Shown here in pieces: positions 43,043-51,462 of a stretch of 64,000 nt of DNA. Within the stretch, counting starts at the first letter, position 1. Each line of letters starts with the position of its first letter. This DNA comes from Verrucomicrobiaceae bacterium (GTDB taxonomy: Bacteria; Verrucomicrobiota; Verrucomicrobiia; Verrucomicrobiales; Verrucomicrobiaceae): assembly GCA_015075365.1 (NCBI GenBank), contig JABTUN010000002.1, positions 1,054,001 to 1,118,000 on the forward strand, read 5' to 3'. Made by a program: the position numbers and the translations under genes. Under the pieces are notes generated by a model. The model was not told the origin of the DNA and did not search any database. It worked only from the letters and a program-made list of their open reading frames with translations.

Positions 43043-43849
43043 ATGGCGAATGGTTTTCCTCTTCACAACTGCCGCGCGGTGATCACCGGCGCCTCCTCCG
43101 GCCTCGGGGCGGAGTTTGCGCGGCAACTGGCTCCGCAGGCGGAGCTGCTTGTTTTGGTGGCGCGGCGTGTCGGGGCGCTGGAGGAAGTGAAATCGAGCCT
43201 GGAGGGGCAAAAGGCCCGCGTTTTCACCTGCGTGGCGGATCTGGCGACCGATGGCGGGCTCGGGGCGGTGTGCGCGTTCCTGGAGTCCCATGGCATCCGT
43301 CCCAATCTGCTCATCAACAACGCGGGGATGGGGGACTACGGCAGCTTCATGAGCTCCAGCGCGGACAAGACACGGGTGCAGCTCGATCTGAACATCACCG
43401 CGCTGACGATGCTGACGCACGCGCTGCTGCCCCTGCTGGAAAAACCAGGCGGCGTGGTGAATGTCAGCTCCCTGGCCGGCACGCTGCCGATGCCGGAGCT
43501 GGCGGTTTATGCGGCTTCAAAATCGTATGTGACGAGTTTTTCCGAGGCGCTGGCGATCGAGCTGGCTCCGCAAAACATCACCGTGACCTGCGTCTGCCCA
43601 GGACCGACACCGACAAACTTCAGCCAGACGGCGAAGCGCGAGGATGGCACGGACACCAACCGCGAGGGCCAGGATCTGCTGCGCATCCCGCCCTCTCAAG
43701 TGGTGGGCGAGGCGCTGCGCGCCCTGCGGCATGGACGCGCCTGCGTCTTTCCCGGCCTGGGGGTGAAGGTGGCCGGCACACTCTTCCGGCTCATGCCACG
43801 CGGCTTGATGCGGCTCCTGCTGCGCCGGCGGATGAAGAACAACGGCTGA
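43043..43849 (+). CDS. Short-chain dehydrogenase/reductase
   Basis: A 268-aa classical SDR. The nucleotide-binding motif is AVITGASSGLGAEFARQL at residues 12-29, the NNAG motif is LLINNAGMGDYG near residue 90, the catalytic Ser-Tyr-Lys are in VVNVSSLAGTLPMPELAVYAASKSYV (about 140-160), and CPGPTPT follows. A basic C-terminal tail with a hydrophobic stretch (GVKVAGTLFRLMPRGLMRLLLRRR) suggests membrane association. Substrate unknown. Confidence 0.9.
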   Translation: MANGFPLHNCRAVITGASSGLGAEFARQLAPQAELLVLVARRVGALEEVKSSLEGQKARVFTCVADLATDGGLGAVCAFLESHGIRPNLLINNAGMGDYGSFMSSSADKTRVQLDLNITALTMLTHALLPLLEKPGGVVNVSSLAGTLPMPELAVYAASKSYVTSFSEALAIELAPQNITVTCVCPGPTPTNFSQTAKREDGTDTNREGQDLLRIPPSQVVGEALRALRHGRACVFPGLGVKVAGTLFRLMPRGLMRLLLRRRMKNNG

Positions 43850-43864
43850 GGTGCAAAACTTGTC

Positions 43865-45004
43865 TCAAGCGGACGCCGGACGGCGCTGGGGTCCATTTGG
43901 AGCAGGTGGTGCCGGATTCCCAGGCGGATTGGCCGGCCGCTGGCCGGGCATGCTGTCAAACAGGCGCAGCTTGTCCTGAAACTCGCGCGGTACCGCGGCA
44001 CGCTCCTGGTCGTTGTTCACGGGCCAGCTCTGCTCCTGGCCATTGGTGGGCCGCACAGTGAAGGTGGCCTTTCCATCTTCCCGTTTGAAGATGTATTCGC
44101 CGGAGTCATCCCGCCGCACGATCTGGGAGGCGGTATTGGAGTCGATCTGGATGCGCACATCCCCGCCGCGTCCGCCAGCGCTGGCGGAGCCCGAGGCGCT
44201 GGCGCTACCATCGCCGCTGCGCGACTCGCGGTGCTCCTCCCGGTGTTCCACCCCGCCTCCACGGCGCGGGCCGCGGCCATCCGGCCCGTTCATGCCAGGA
44301 AGGGGCTGCATTTGCGGCATCGGCCCCTGCTGGCCGTTGCGTGCCCATTGCTGGATGCGCTCCTGATACTCGCGGATGGCCTGCTGCATCTTTTCCATGC
44401 CCTCCCGCATGTCACCGCCAGGACCGCGCATGTCACCGAAATGGAAGGTGTGCATCTGCGGCCAGCCGAAACCGCCGCCTCCCGGGCCGCGATCCCGCTG
44501 CTCCACCGCCGGCATCAGGCGTTCGCCAAGAGTGACCTGCACCTGCGCCTCCTTGCCTCCGGTGATGATGGAGAGGCTCACGCTCTCGCCCTTCTTCCTT
44601 GCGCGCACGAGCGTCATGAGCTGCTCCATGTTCACCAGTTGCTGGTCGCCCAGCTTCACCAGGATGTCATGCACCTTGATGCCGGCGGCTTGGGCGGGTG
44701 AGTCCGGCATGACCTCGTCCACCATGAGGCCGAATCCGTCCGGCAAGGAAAATTGAGAGCGCAGCTCCGCGGGCACCTCACGCGTGAGTACCCCCATGTA
44801 AGCCACGGCCTTCTCCTGCGGCATTCCGCGTTTCCGCTCATCGGGACGATCACGCTCGCGCCAGCCCTCAGAGCGCGCAGGGCCGGGAGGTGCCTCCCCG
44901 GGCGGCGGAGCAGGCGGGGGAGGCGGTGCATCAGGCTGCTGCGCCTGCACGGTGGCAAGGCCGAGGCCGGCAAGCGTGATGAGAAGGGTGTGTTGGAGTT
45001 TCAT
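43865..45004 (-). CDS. PDZ-domain protein, exported, in a sigma-factor operon
   Basis: A 379-aa protein with a signal peptide (MKLQHTLLITLAGLGLATVQA), a Pro-rich N-terminal stretch, one PDZ domain at about residues 75-160 (PDGFGLMVDEVMPDSPAQAAGIKVHDILVKLGDQQLV), and a long Gly/Pro/Ser-rich low-complexity part. It has no protease domain, so a chaperone or scaffold role is likely. Third gene after the ECF sigma factor and anti-sigma candidate; probably envelope-stress related. Confidence 0.82.
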   Translation of the reverse strand: MKLQHTLLITLAGLGLATVQAQQPDAPPPPPAPPPGEAPPGPARSEGWRERDRPDERKRGMPQEKAVAYMGVLTREVPAELRSQFSLPDGFGLMVDEVMPDSPAQAAGIKVHDILVKLGDQQLVNMEQLMTLVRARKKGESVSLSIITGGKEAQVQVTLGERLMPAVEQRDRGPGGGGFGWPQMHTFHFGDMRGPGGDMREGMEKMQQAIREYQERIQQWARNGQQGPMPQMQPLPGMNGPDGRGPRRGGGVEHREEHRESRSGDGSASASGSASAGGRGGDVRIQIDSNTASQIVRRDDSGEYIFKREDGKATFTVRPTNGQEQSWPVNNDQERAAVPREFQDKLRLFDSMPGQRPANPPGNPAPPAPNGPQRRPASA

Positions 45005-45035
45005 AAGCGTTCAGGTTGGTTGGGGGGGAAATGGA

Positions 45036-45530
45036 TCACTGGAAGCTCACCGGCAGCACGAGGGACTGCTGGCGCGGGTATTCGACGATGACCTCCGCGC
45101 CATCGCGCGGGTCGATGAAGACATGGCGCTCCGTGCCGCGCACGACGAGGTGCTTCACCGGCATCTGGTCCGCGCCGTAGTGGATGCCGTCGTCACGGAT
45201 GTCGTCCAGTTCGCTGATGGTGGAGACGGGCATCAGACCGCCCGCGGCAGCCGGCGTCACAGCGGTGATGCCGGAGGAGCCTGCGGGTGTGTCCGGACCG
45301 GTGATGCCCGGCAGGGCGGCCATGACGGCGATGGCGGCGGCCGCGCCGAGCGCGGCGTAGCTCAATGGAGCGAGCCAGCGGATTTTTTTTTGCCTGGTCG
45401 TGCTGGAGAGCCAGCTCATGTCGAGGCGCAGCTCCTCCTCGACTCGCTGGAAGAGCGCGGGAGACGCGGCGGCAGGCGGCAGGCCGCGCAGCAGGTTTTC
45501 GATGTCGGTTTCGTTGAAGTCGCGATTCAT
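45036..45530 (-). CDS. Putative anti-sigma factor, single-pass membrane protein
   Basis: A 164-aa protein overlapping the sigma gene stop by 4 bp. The N-terminal cytoplasmic part (about 1-50) has acidic helices (ETDIENLLRGLPPAAASPAL), one transmembrane helix (WLAPLSYAALGAAAAIAVMAALPG, about 51-75) and a periplasmic part ending in a beta-rich segment (HLVVRGTERHVFIDPRDGAEVIVEY). No zinc His-Cys motif is seen. The assignment rests on position and topology. Confidence 0.7.
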   Translation of the reverse strand: MNRDFNETDIENLLRGLPPAAASPALFQRVEEELRLDMSWLSSTTRQKKIRWLAPLSYAALGAAAAIAVMAALPGITGPDTPAGSSGITAVTPAAAGGLMPVSTISELDDIRDDGIHYGADQMPVKHLVVRGTERHVFIDPRDGAEVIVEYPRQQSLVLPVSFQ

Positions 45531-46102
45531 GACAGGGCCTCCGTGGTGGTGGAAAAGGGCAGGACGTTGATGGCAGGGACGGTTTCGCTGGTGACCAGCT
45601 CGTCTTTGAGCGGGGCGAGTTTTTTTTGCAGATTGTTCAGGGCGTAGCGATAGCGGCCGGCGACGGTGTTGATGCTGTCCCCGGCGATGGCGGCGATTTC
45701 TTTGAACGTGAGACCGCCCCAGAGATGCAGCGTGACGACCTCGCGCTGCTCCTTGGGCAGGGTTTGCAGGGCTTCCTCGACGAGGGTGGCGGTCTCCTTC
45801 TGCTCCGGCGGCGGATCAAAGGCGGGCGCGTGCTCGCTTTCGAGGGCGATGTCGGACTTGGCCTCGCGCGCGGTGCGGCGCTGGTCGGCGCGGCGTTGAT
45901 CGAGGGCGATGGTGCGGACGGCGGCATAGAGGAGCGGGATGTGCTGGCTGTCCCCCTCCGGAAACCGCCGCCACCACCGCACAAAGGCCATTTGCACGAC
46001 ATCCTCGGCATCCGCCTTCGTCTGAACGAGCTGGCGGGCGTAGAGCACCAACTGCGGGGCCAGTTGGTTGAAGGTTCGTTTCCAGTCAAAGGCGGCTTCC
46101 AT
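45527..46102 (-). CDS. ECF-type RNA polymerase sigma factor
   Basis: A 191-aa sigma-70 family protein. Region 2 is at about residues 20-85 (ARQLVQTKADAEDVVQMAFVRWWRRF) and region 4 at about 110-165 (EEALQTLPKEQREVVTLHLWGGLTFKEIAAIAGDSINTVAGRYRYALNNL). It directs transcription of an envelope or stress regulon. It leads the operon with the anti-sigma candidate and the PDZ protein. Confidence 0.93.
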   Translation of the reverse strand: MEAAFDWKRTFNQLAPQLVLYARQLVQTKADAEDVVQMAFVRWWRRFPEGDSQHIPLLYAAVRTIALDQRRADQRRTAREAKSDIALESEHAPAFDPPPEQKETATLVEEALQTLPKEQREVVTLHLWGGLTFKEIAAIAGDSINTVAGRYRYALNNLQKKLAPLKDELVTSETVPAINVLPFSTTTEALS

Positions 46103-46180
46103 GCGGTGTGGCGTGGTTGAGGGGGGCTTTGACCGGCTTAACGGGCCGCGCGCGGCTTTTTGTGTGCCACGCCTGAAAAA

Positions 46181-47131
46181 TCACCCCTCCGCCGCCCAGC
46201 GCGGCCTGTGACGCGCGATCAGGCCATAGAGGAGAAAGGCGATTCCCGCCACAATCATGAAGGTGGAGAAGAACTGCCCCTTGGTGAGCCCCATGATCAA
46301 CTCCGAGCCGCTGTCCGGCTGGCGCACGTTCTCCAGCGCGATGCGCGCGCAGGCATACAGCAGGAAAAACAGCCCGGTGAGGATGCCGTGGGGCAGTTTC
46401 GGGAAACGCACACGGATCCAGAACAGCACCGCGCTGAGCAGCAGGCCCTCTCCCAGCGCCTCATAAAGCTGCGAGGGGTGGCGCGGGTGCAGAATGGCCT
46501 CCAATTCCGCGCGCCCGCCGCGATTCGCCTCAAACCACGCGATGATGTCCGGGCTGTGGATGATGCCGTCCGGCATCGGCACGGTGACGCCTCCCTGCCT
46601 CACGTAATCCTCGTGCAGCAGCTCCGTGGGAAACTTCACCGCCAGGGAGTGCTGCGTCACGCGGCCAAACAGCTCGCCATTGATGAAGTTTGCGATGCGC
46701 CCGGTGAAAATGCCCAGCGGCGCGCCGCACACCAGCGTGTCGCCGATGCCCACCCAGGAGATCCGGTGTTTCCGCGCATACCACAGGCAGAAGAGCGCCA
46801 CGCCCGCGATGCCGCCGTGGCTGGCCATGCCGCCATCCATCAGATAAAAAAAGATCCACGGCTGGCGGATGAACTCGTCAAAGCTGTAGAGCAGCATGTA
46901 GCCCAGCCGCCCACCCAGGATCACGCCAAAGAGCGCCACCATCGTGATGAAATCCCCCGCGTCCTTCTCCGGGATCTCCGACAGCCCGCGCCGCGCCAGC
47001 CGCGTCATCACCAGATACGTGAGGTAAAATCCCAGCACATAGGCCAGCCCGTACCACTGGATGCCGATCCGGTCGGTGAAACGGATAATCTGCGGGCTGA
47101 GGTCGTGCAGGTAGGTGGCGAGGGTGGTCAT
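46181..47131 (-). CDS. lgt: Prolipoprotein diacylglyceryl transferase
   Basis: A 316-aa inner-membrane enzyme that adds diacylglycerol to the lipobox Cys of prelipoproteins. Family marks are WYGLAYVLGFYL near residue 25, GGMASHGGIAGVALFC near residue 105 and GRIANFINGELFGRVT near residue 145, where the Arg and Asn of the Lgt signature are kept. It has about seven hydrophobic segments. An insertion in the 150-200 region (LLHEDYVRQGGVTV) makes it slightly longer than E. coli Lgt (291 aa). Confidence 0.95.
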   Translation of the reverse strand: MTTLATYLHDLSPQIIRFTDRIGIQWYGLAYVLGFYLTYLVMTRLARRGLSEIPEKDAGDFITMVALFGVILGGRLGYMLLYSFDEFIRQPWIFFYLMDGGMASHGGIAGVALFCLWYARKHRISWVGIGDTLVCGAPLGIFTGRIANFINGELFGRVTQHSLAVKFPTELLHEDYVRQGGVTVPMPDGIIHSPDIIAWFEANRGGRAELEAILHPRHPSQLYEALGEGLLLSAVLFWIRVRFPKLPHGILTGLFFLLYACARIALENVRQPDSGSELIMGLTKGQFFSTFMIVAGIAFLLYGLIARHRPRWAAEG

Positions 47132-47234
47132 CAGATGGCCGCAATCTGTGGCGAGGGCTCACGGAAGGGCAAAGGGCAAAACCGCCACGAGCCTCCCGCC
47201 TTGCGCAGCTCCGGCGGCGCGGTAGCGTGCCCGC

Positions 47235-48266
47235 ATGAGCAAAAAATACGGCTGCCTCCTCGCCTTCGTCTTCTTCCTGCTGTTCATCAGCCTGGCGGTC
47301 AATCTGGGCCAGTTTGCCATCATGGCGGGAGATGTCGATGCCTCCGGCCATTTCACCAAAGCAAGCCCGAGGAAGAAATTCAACGAATCCGTCATCGAGG
47401 ACGCCAAGGGCGAATCAAAGGCCAAGATCGTCCACATCGACCTCGACGGCATCATCTCCTCCATGAGCACGGAGGGCTTTTTCATGGACGCGCTGCCGGA
47501 CATGCACGCCATCAAGCGCCAGCTTGAGCAGGCCGTGGCCGATGAAAACGCGAAAGCCGTCGTCCTGCGCATCAATTCCCCCGGCGGCGAGGTCACCGCC
47601 TCCGACATCCTCTATGACGCGGTGAAAAAGGCCGCCGCGAAAAAGCCTGTCGTCGTCTATATGGACTCCATGGCGGCCTCCGGCGGCTACTACGTGGCCT
47701 GCGGCGCCACCAAGATCGTCGCCAGCGAGACCACGCTCACCGGCAGCATCGGCGTGATCATCGAAACCATGAGCTACCATGAGCTTTTCAGCAAAGTAGG
47801 CCTCGGCACGCAGACCTTCACCAGCGGCGCGTTCAAGGACAGCCTCAGCGGCGCGCGGCCCATGCGTGATGACGAGAAGGCCTATGTGCAAAACCTCGTC
47901 TCGCAGATGTACGACCGCTTCCTCGGCATCGTCAGCGCCGCGCGCCAGCAGCCCGCCGATCTGCTGAAGGCCACCGTGGCCGACGGGCGCGTCGTGACCG
48001 GCCGCGAGGCGCTCAACGCGAAACTCGTCGATCAAATCGGCTATGTGGAGGACGCCTACGCGCTCGCCCGCGAGCTCGGCAAATCTCCGGATGCCGCCGT
48101 CGTGAAATACCGCCACGAGGTATCGCTATTCGATGCGCTGGGCCTCGCCACGGCCAGATCCGCCTCCGCACAGCCTGTGAAGGTCGAGGTCGGCCTCGGC
48201 GGCGGCGCGCTGCCGCGTCTGCAGCCCGGCGTGCTGTATTACCTGCCGTCCATCTTCGCCCGCTGA
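47235..48266 (+). CDS. sppA: Signal peptide peptidase SppA (serine peptidase, S49)
   Basis: A 343-aa protein with an N-terminal membrane anchor (LLAFVFFLLFISLAVNLGQFA). The Ser nucleophile is in MDSMAASGGYYVACGA (about residue 150), followed by GSIGVIIETM, and the catalytic Lys is likely in TFTSGAFKDSLSG (about 200). It degrades leftover signal peptides. Short form, as in Bacillus. Its stop is followed after 12 bp by the CPBP protease gene. Confidence 0.95.
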   Translation: MSKKYGCLLAFVFFLLFISLAVNLGQFAIMAGDVDASGHFTKASPRKKFNESVIEDAKGESKAKIVHIDLDGIISSMSTEGFFMDALPDMHAIKRQLEQAVADENAKAVVLRINSPGGEVTASDILYDAVKKAAAKKPVVVYMDSMAASGGYYVACGATKIVASETTLTGSIGVIIETMSYHELFSKVGLGTQTFTSGAFKDSLSGARPMRDDEKAYVQNLVSQMYDRFLGIVSAARQQPADLLKATVADGRVVTGREALNAKLVDQIGYVEDAYALARELGKSPDAAVVKYRHEVSLFDALGLATARSASAQPVKVEVGLGGGALPRLQPGVLYYLPSIFAR

Positions 48267-48278
48267 TCCCTCCGCCGC

Positions 48279-49118
48279 ATGCCGGACGCCGCCAACATCG
48301 GGATACTGCAAGATCTGACCTGCATCGCGGGCCTGGCCTTGTTCCTAGGCCTCATCGGTTACCGCTGGCTGCGCCTGGTGCGCCCGCACGCCGCCTGGAA
48401 TCATGACGGCCTCGTCATATCGCGCCCGTACACGGATGTGGACCTCGTCGTGATGACCGCCAGCCTCGCGCTGCTGCTCTCCAGCGTCATGAAACCGGTC
48501 GAACAAGCCGCCGGCGGCGATCCGCTGCCGGACGCCGGCATGATCGGCCTGGCCATGCTGGTGAACCTGATGTTCTGCGCGCTGCTGCTCATCTATCTGC
48601 ATCAGATCCGCGGGCTGAATCCGGCGGAGCTCTTTGGCTTCGATCTCATCCGCCGCGGGCGCCGCGTGCTGCGCGCGGTGCTGCTGTTTTATGTGCCCAT
48701 GCTCGTCATCGTCAGCCTGGTGGCGCAGTGGATGTCCGGCTGGCTGCAAAACATCGCCCCCGGCCCGCCGGAGCAGGAGCTGGTGCGCGTGTTTCAGACC
48801 GCCGAGGGCACCGGGCTGCGCGTCATGATCGTACTGGCCGCCGTGGTCATCGCCCCGCTGGCGGAGGAGATCATGTTCCGCGGCTTCGTCTACGGCGTGT
48901 TGAAGCGCTACACGGACGCTCCCTTCGCCGCCATCCTTTCCGGCTTGTTTTTCGCCATCATCCACATGCACATCGGTTCCCTCGTGCCGTTGTGGGTGCT
49001 CGCGGTCATCTTCTGCATCGCCTACGAGATCACCGGCTGCCTGCTCGTGCCCATGCTGCTGCACGCCGCCTTCAACGGCACAAGCATCGTGGTGATGCTG
49101 CTGGGCGCAGGGCAGTAA
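48279..49118 (+). CDS. CPBP-family intramembrane metalloprotease (Abi/Rce1-like)
   Basis: A 279-aa protein with about seven hydrophobic segments. The catalytic motifs of the family are present: PLAEEIMFRGFVYGVL (EE...R) near residue 205, a conserved His in LFFAIIHMHI and another in LLHAAFNGTS near the C-terminus. Downstream of sppA by 12 bp, so both are likely transcribed together. The substrate is unknown. Confidence 0.92.
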   Translation: MPDAANIGILQDLTCIAGLALFLGLIGYRWLRLVRPHAAWNHDGLVISRPYTDVDLVVMTASLALLLSSVMKPVEQAAGGDPLPDAGMIGLAMLVNLMFCALLLIYLHQIRGLNPAELFGFDLIRRGRRVLRAVLLFYVPMLVIVSLVAQWMSGWLQNIAPGPPEQELVRVFQTAEGTGLRVMIVLAAVVIAPLAEEIMFRGFVYGVLKRYTDAPFAAILSGLFFAIIHMHIGSLVPLWVLAVIFCIAYEITGCLLVPMLLHAAFNGTSIVVMLLGAGQ

Positions 49119-49130
49119 AAAGCCCGCGTC

Positions 49131-49207
49131 TCATGTTTCATGTTTCAAATTCCACGTTGCAGGTGCCGTTCGTGATACCTGGCACCTGAAACATGAAACT
49201 TGAAACG
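49131..49207. repeat. Palindromic heptad-repeat element between CPBP protease and fabG
   Basis: The left arm reads TCATGTT, TCATGTT, TCAAATT, CCACGTT, GCAGGTG; the right arm reads CACCTGA, AACATGA, AACTTGA, AACG. The inner GGCACC/GGTGCC-type ends pair around a loop near CGTTCGTGATACCT. The element lies between two convergent genes (stops at 49118 and 49218) and may act as a bidirectional transcription end. Confidence 0.88.
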
Positions 49208-49217
49208 CCCCCCGGCC

Positions 49218-49964
49218 TCACATCACCATCCCGCCATCCACCGCGATGGCCTGGCCCGTGATGTAACGCGCATCCGGACTGGCCAGGAACAATGCCGCGG
49301 CGGAGATGTCCGAAGCCTGGCCCAGTTCTGCCAGCGGGATCTTCTTGAGGATCTCCTCCTTGATCTGGTCGTTCAGGACATGCGTCATGTCCGTGGCGAT
49401 GAAGCCCGGGCAGATCGCGTTCGCCGTCACGCCGCGCCCCGCGAATTCACGCGCCAGCGACTTCGTGAAGCCGATCAGCCCCGCCTTGCTCGCCGCGTAG
49501 TTCGCCTGGCCCGCGTTCCCGATCAGGCCGATCACGGAGCTGATGTTGATGATGCGCGCGCCCTTCTGCTTCAGCATGCTGCGCTGCACCGCCTTCACCA
49601 TGTTGAAGGCGCCCTTCAGGTTCGTGTCCAGCACCGCGTCCCAGTCCTCCTCGCTCATGCGCAGCAGCAGGCCGTCCTTGGTCACGCCCGCGTTGTTCAC
49701 CAGGATGTCCACATGGTCAAAATCCGCCAGGATCTGCTTTCCCACCTCGGCGCAGGCGGCACCGTCGGCCACATCCAGCGCATACCCCTTCGCCGCGCCG
49801 GGGTGCATGGCATTGATGGCATCTGCCGTGGCCTGGGAATTGGCCTGCGTGCGGCTCACCACAGCCACCTTGGCCCCCTCCGCCGCGAAAGTTTCAGCGA
49901 TGGCTTTGCCGATGCCGCGTCCGGCACCGGTCACGACGGCGACCTTGTCTTGGAGTTTTCCCAT
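49218..49964 (-). CDS. fabG: 3-oxoacyl-[acyl-carrier-protein] reductase
   Basis: A 248-aa SDR of fatty-acid synthesis. The cofactor motif is AVVTGAGRGIGKAIAE, the Ser-Tyr-Lys catalytic residues are in IINISSVIGLIGNAGQANYAASKAGL and the C-terminus ends in YITGQAIAVDGGMVM as in FabG. The start MGKLQDKVAVV at 49964 is the family norm. No other fab gene is adjacent, so the reductase could also act outside the FAS pathway. Confidence 0.94.
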   Translation of the reverse strand: MGKLQDKVAVVTGAGRGIGKAIAETFAAEGAKVAVVSRTQANSQATADAINAMHPGAAKGYALDVADGAACAEVGKQILADFDHVDILVNNAGVTKDGLLLRMSEEDWDAVLDTNLKGAFNMVKAVQRSMLKQKGARIINISSVIGLIGNAGQANYAASKAGLIGFTKSLAREFAGRGVTANAICPGFIATDMTHVLNDQIKEEILKKIPLAELGQASDISAAALFLASPDARYITGQAIAVDGGMVM

Positions 49965-50019
49965 GCGGCATTTAGACAGGAGCACAAGGGCGCGCAACAG
50001 GAACGTCCGCCCGCGTCTC

Positions 50020-50679
50020 TCAGCGCCCGTTGCGCGCCACGGCCAGCCGCCGCAGTTCCGCGCTGCGCTCCACGCCCAGCTTCACCTTGATCCGTTGCTG
50101 ATGCGTTTCCACCGTCTTCACGCTGATGGACAGCTTGCGGGCGATCTCCGTGCTCCCGCAGCCGTCACCCACCAGGGCAAAGACCTCCCTCTCCCGCTCT
50201 GAAAGCGGAGCGGCCGCCGCGGACATGCCCTGGCCGTTTTTCGTCATGGTGCGCGATCCGGAAAGCGCCACGCGCAGCCCCTGCGCCGCCTGCCGGCTCA
50301 CATGGATGTCCCCGCGCAGGACCGCGGCGCAGGCCATGCGCAGCTCCTGCAGCGGATCCTGGCTGCACACATAGCCCAGCGCGCCCGCCCGCAGGCACAG
50401 GCTCACATGATCCGCCTCCACCTTGCGGCTGACTACCAGCACCGCCTGCTGCTGCCGTTTGCGCCGCAGGTCCCGGATCAGCCGCACCGCGTCCATCTGC
50501 TGCTGGCAGACACACAACAGCACCAGCGCCGGCTGATGTGCCGCCTGCTGGTTGAGCGCATCCGCCGGGGTGGCCGCCTCCAGGCATTGTCTCATTTCCA
50601 CCTCCTCTTCCAGAAAACGCCGCATCCCCAGCCGCATCAGCGGCTCATGGGAAACGATGAGTGGGATGATCTTGTTCAT
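50020..50679 (-). CDS. NarL/LuxR-type response regulator with degenerate receiver domain
   Basis: A 219-aa protein. The C-terminal LuxR HTH is intact (LSEREREVFALVGDGCGSTEIARKLSISVKTVETHQQRIKVKL). The N-terminal receiver lacks its phospho-acceptor: the usual Asp after the LL strand is Cys56 (ALVLLCVCQQQ), the acidic pair near residues 10-11 is Ser-His, and the conserved Lys before the last helix is replaced (GYVCSQDP). It likely works without phosphorylation. No kinase gene is adjacent. Confidence 0.93.
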   Translation of the reverse strand: MNKIIPLIVSHEPLMRLGMRRFLEEEVEMRQCLEAATPADALNQQAAHQPALVLLCVCQQQMDAVRLIRDLRRKRQQQAVLVVSRKVEADHVSLCLRAGALGYVCSQDPLQELRMACAAVLRGDIHVSRQAAQGLRVALSGSRTMTKNGQGMSAAAAPLSEREREVFALVGDGCGSTEIARKLSISVKTVETHQQRIKVKLGVERSAELRRLAVARNGR

Positions 50680-51097
50680 AATCCAGCGCGTTAGGATGAG
50701 AAGACAAGTCCGGCAGGCCGGTGAGCACCTTTTTTAGCAAAGTCCCAATGATTCATGCAAAGCAATAATCAGGGGGATTACTGACATGGATGCCCGCCGT
50801 GGCATCTAAATAATCATTCAGAGATCAGTAGCGTCCCCTCCGTGTCCTCCCTGCTCACCCAGCCCCCTGCCGGCATCCCCCTTCCCGGCCAGATCCCCTG
50901 ACAGCCCCCCGACACGCGCCGCCACCCGCAAAAATCAGGGATCATGCCCGACAGACAGATGGCCGCTGCGCATGACAGCATCCGCACGCACCTGCCACCC
51001 CGCCCATGCCAGCCGCCCGCCATTCATTGCCGCCACAACCCGCGCCATGCCGCGCAGGCCGCCTTTTATCCGGCGGAGACCCACGTCGGGAAGCATC
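50680..51097. other. Gene-free stretch upstream of the 42-bp repeat array
   Basis: No convincing gene. Around 50730-50815 is AT-rich, with a hairpin GATGCC-CGCCGT-GGCATC at 50789-50806, likely the promoter region of the response regulator. The remainder is GC- and Pro/Arg-coding-like but has no stable frame. Confidence 0.65.
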
Positions 51098-51433
51098 GGC
51101 AAAACCTCCCGCGCAGGCCAGGCAGACTCCCCGGCAGTCGGAAAAGTCTTTCCCGCCGACACCTCGCACTCCCCTAGTCCCAGAAAAACCTTCCCTGCAA
51201 ACCCGCCACACTCCGGGGTCTCCGAACAAGGCTTGGGTGATGCTTGGGCACTCTACCCCACGCGCGCCCAAACCTTCGGCGCAGGCCGGGGAAACTCCAC
51301 CCTGCCCGGCAAAGCCTTCGGCGCAGGGCAGTCAGACTCCCCCTGGCCCGGCAAAGCCTTCCGCAGCCCCTTTCCACACTCCCCTCCGCGCGGAAAAGTC
51401 CTCCATCCGCCCTTCCGGACCCTCTGTCCACCC
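51098..51433. repeat. Eight tandem 42-bp degenerate repeats
   Basis: Eight units of exactly 42 bp run without gaps (unit starts 51098, 51140, 51182, 51224, 51266, 51308, 51350 and 51392). Units 5-7 are closest (GGCAAAGCCTTCGGCGCAGG). In one plus frame each unit encodes 14 residues with the pattern GKxFxAxxxxSPxx (for example GKAFGAGQSDSPWP). The array precedes the FN3-like gene; whether it is translated is unclear. Confidence 0.85.
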
Positions 51434-51462
51434 CGCGCCGTCCTCGTGGCCGCCCCCCGACC

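Noticed and set aside
46145-46156. Palindrome GCCGCGCGCGGC followed by TTTTT as a terminator
   Set aside because: No loop is possible without breaking the stem, and no plus-strand gene ends nearby.
50814-51271. Short minus-strand frames (69-109 codons) upstream of the repeat array
   Set aside because: Gly/Arg/Trp-rich composition and reading through the tandem repeats; no start context or family support.
51098-51433. Tandem 42-bp repeats as a CRISPR array
   Set aside because: Units are contiguous and degenerate, with no constant repeat and variable spacer, and no cas gene is present.
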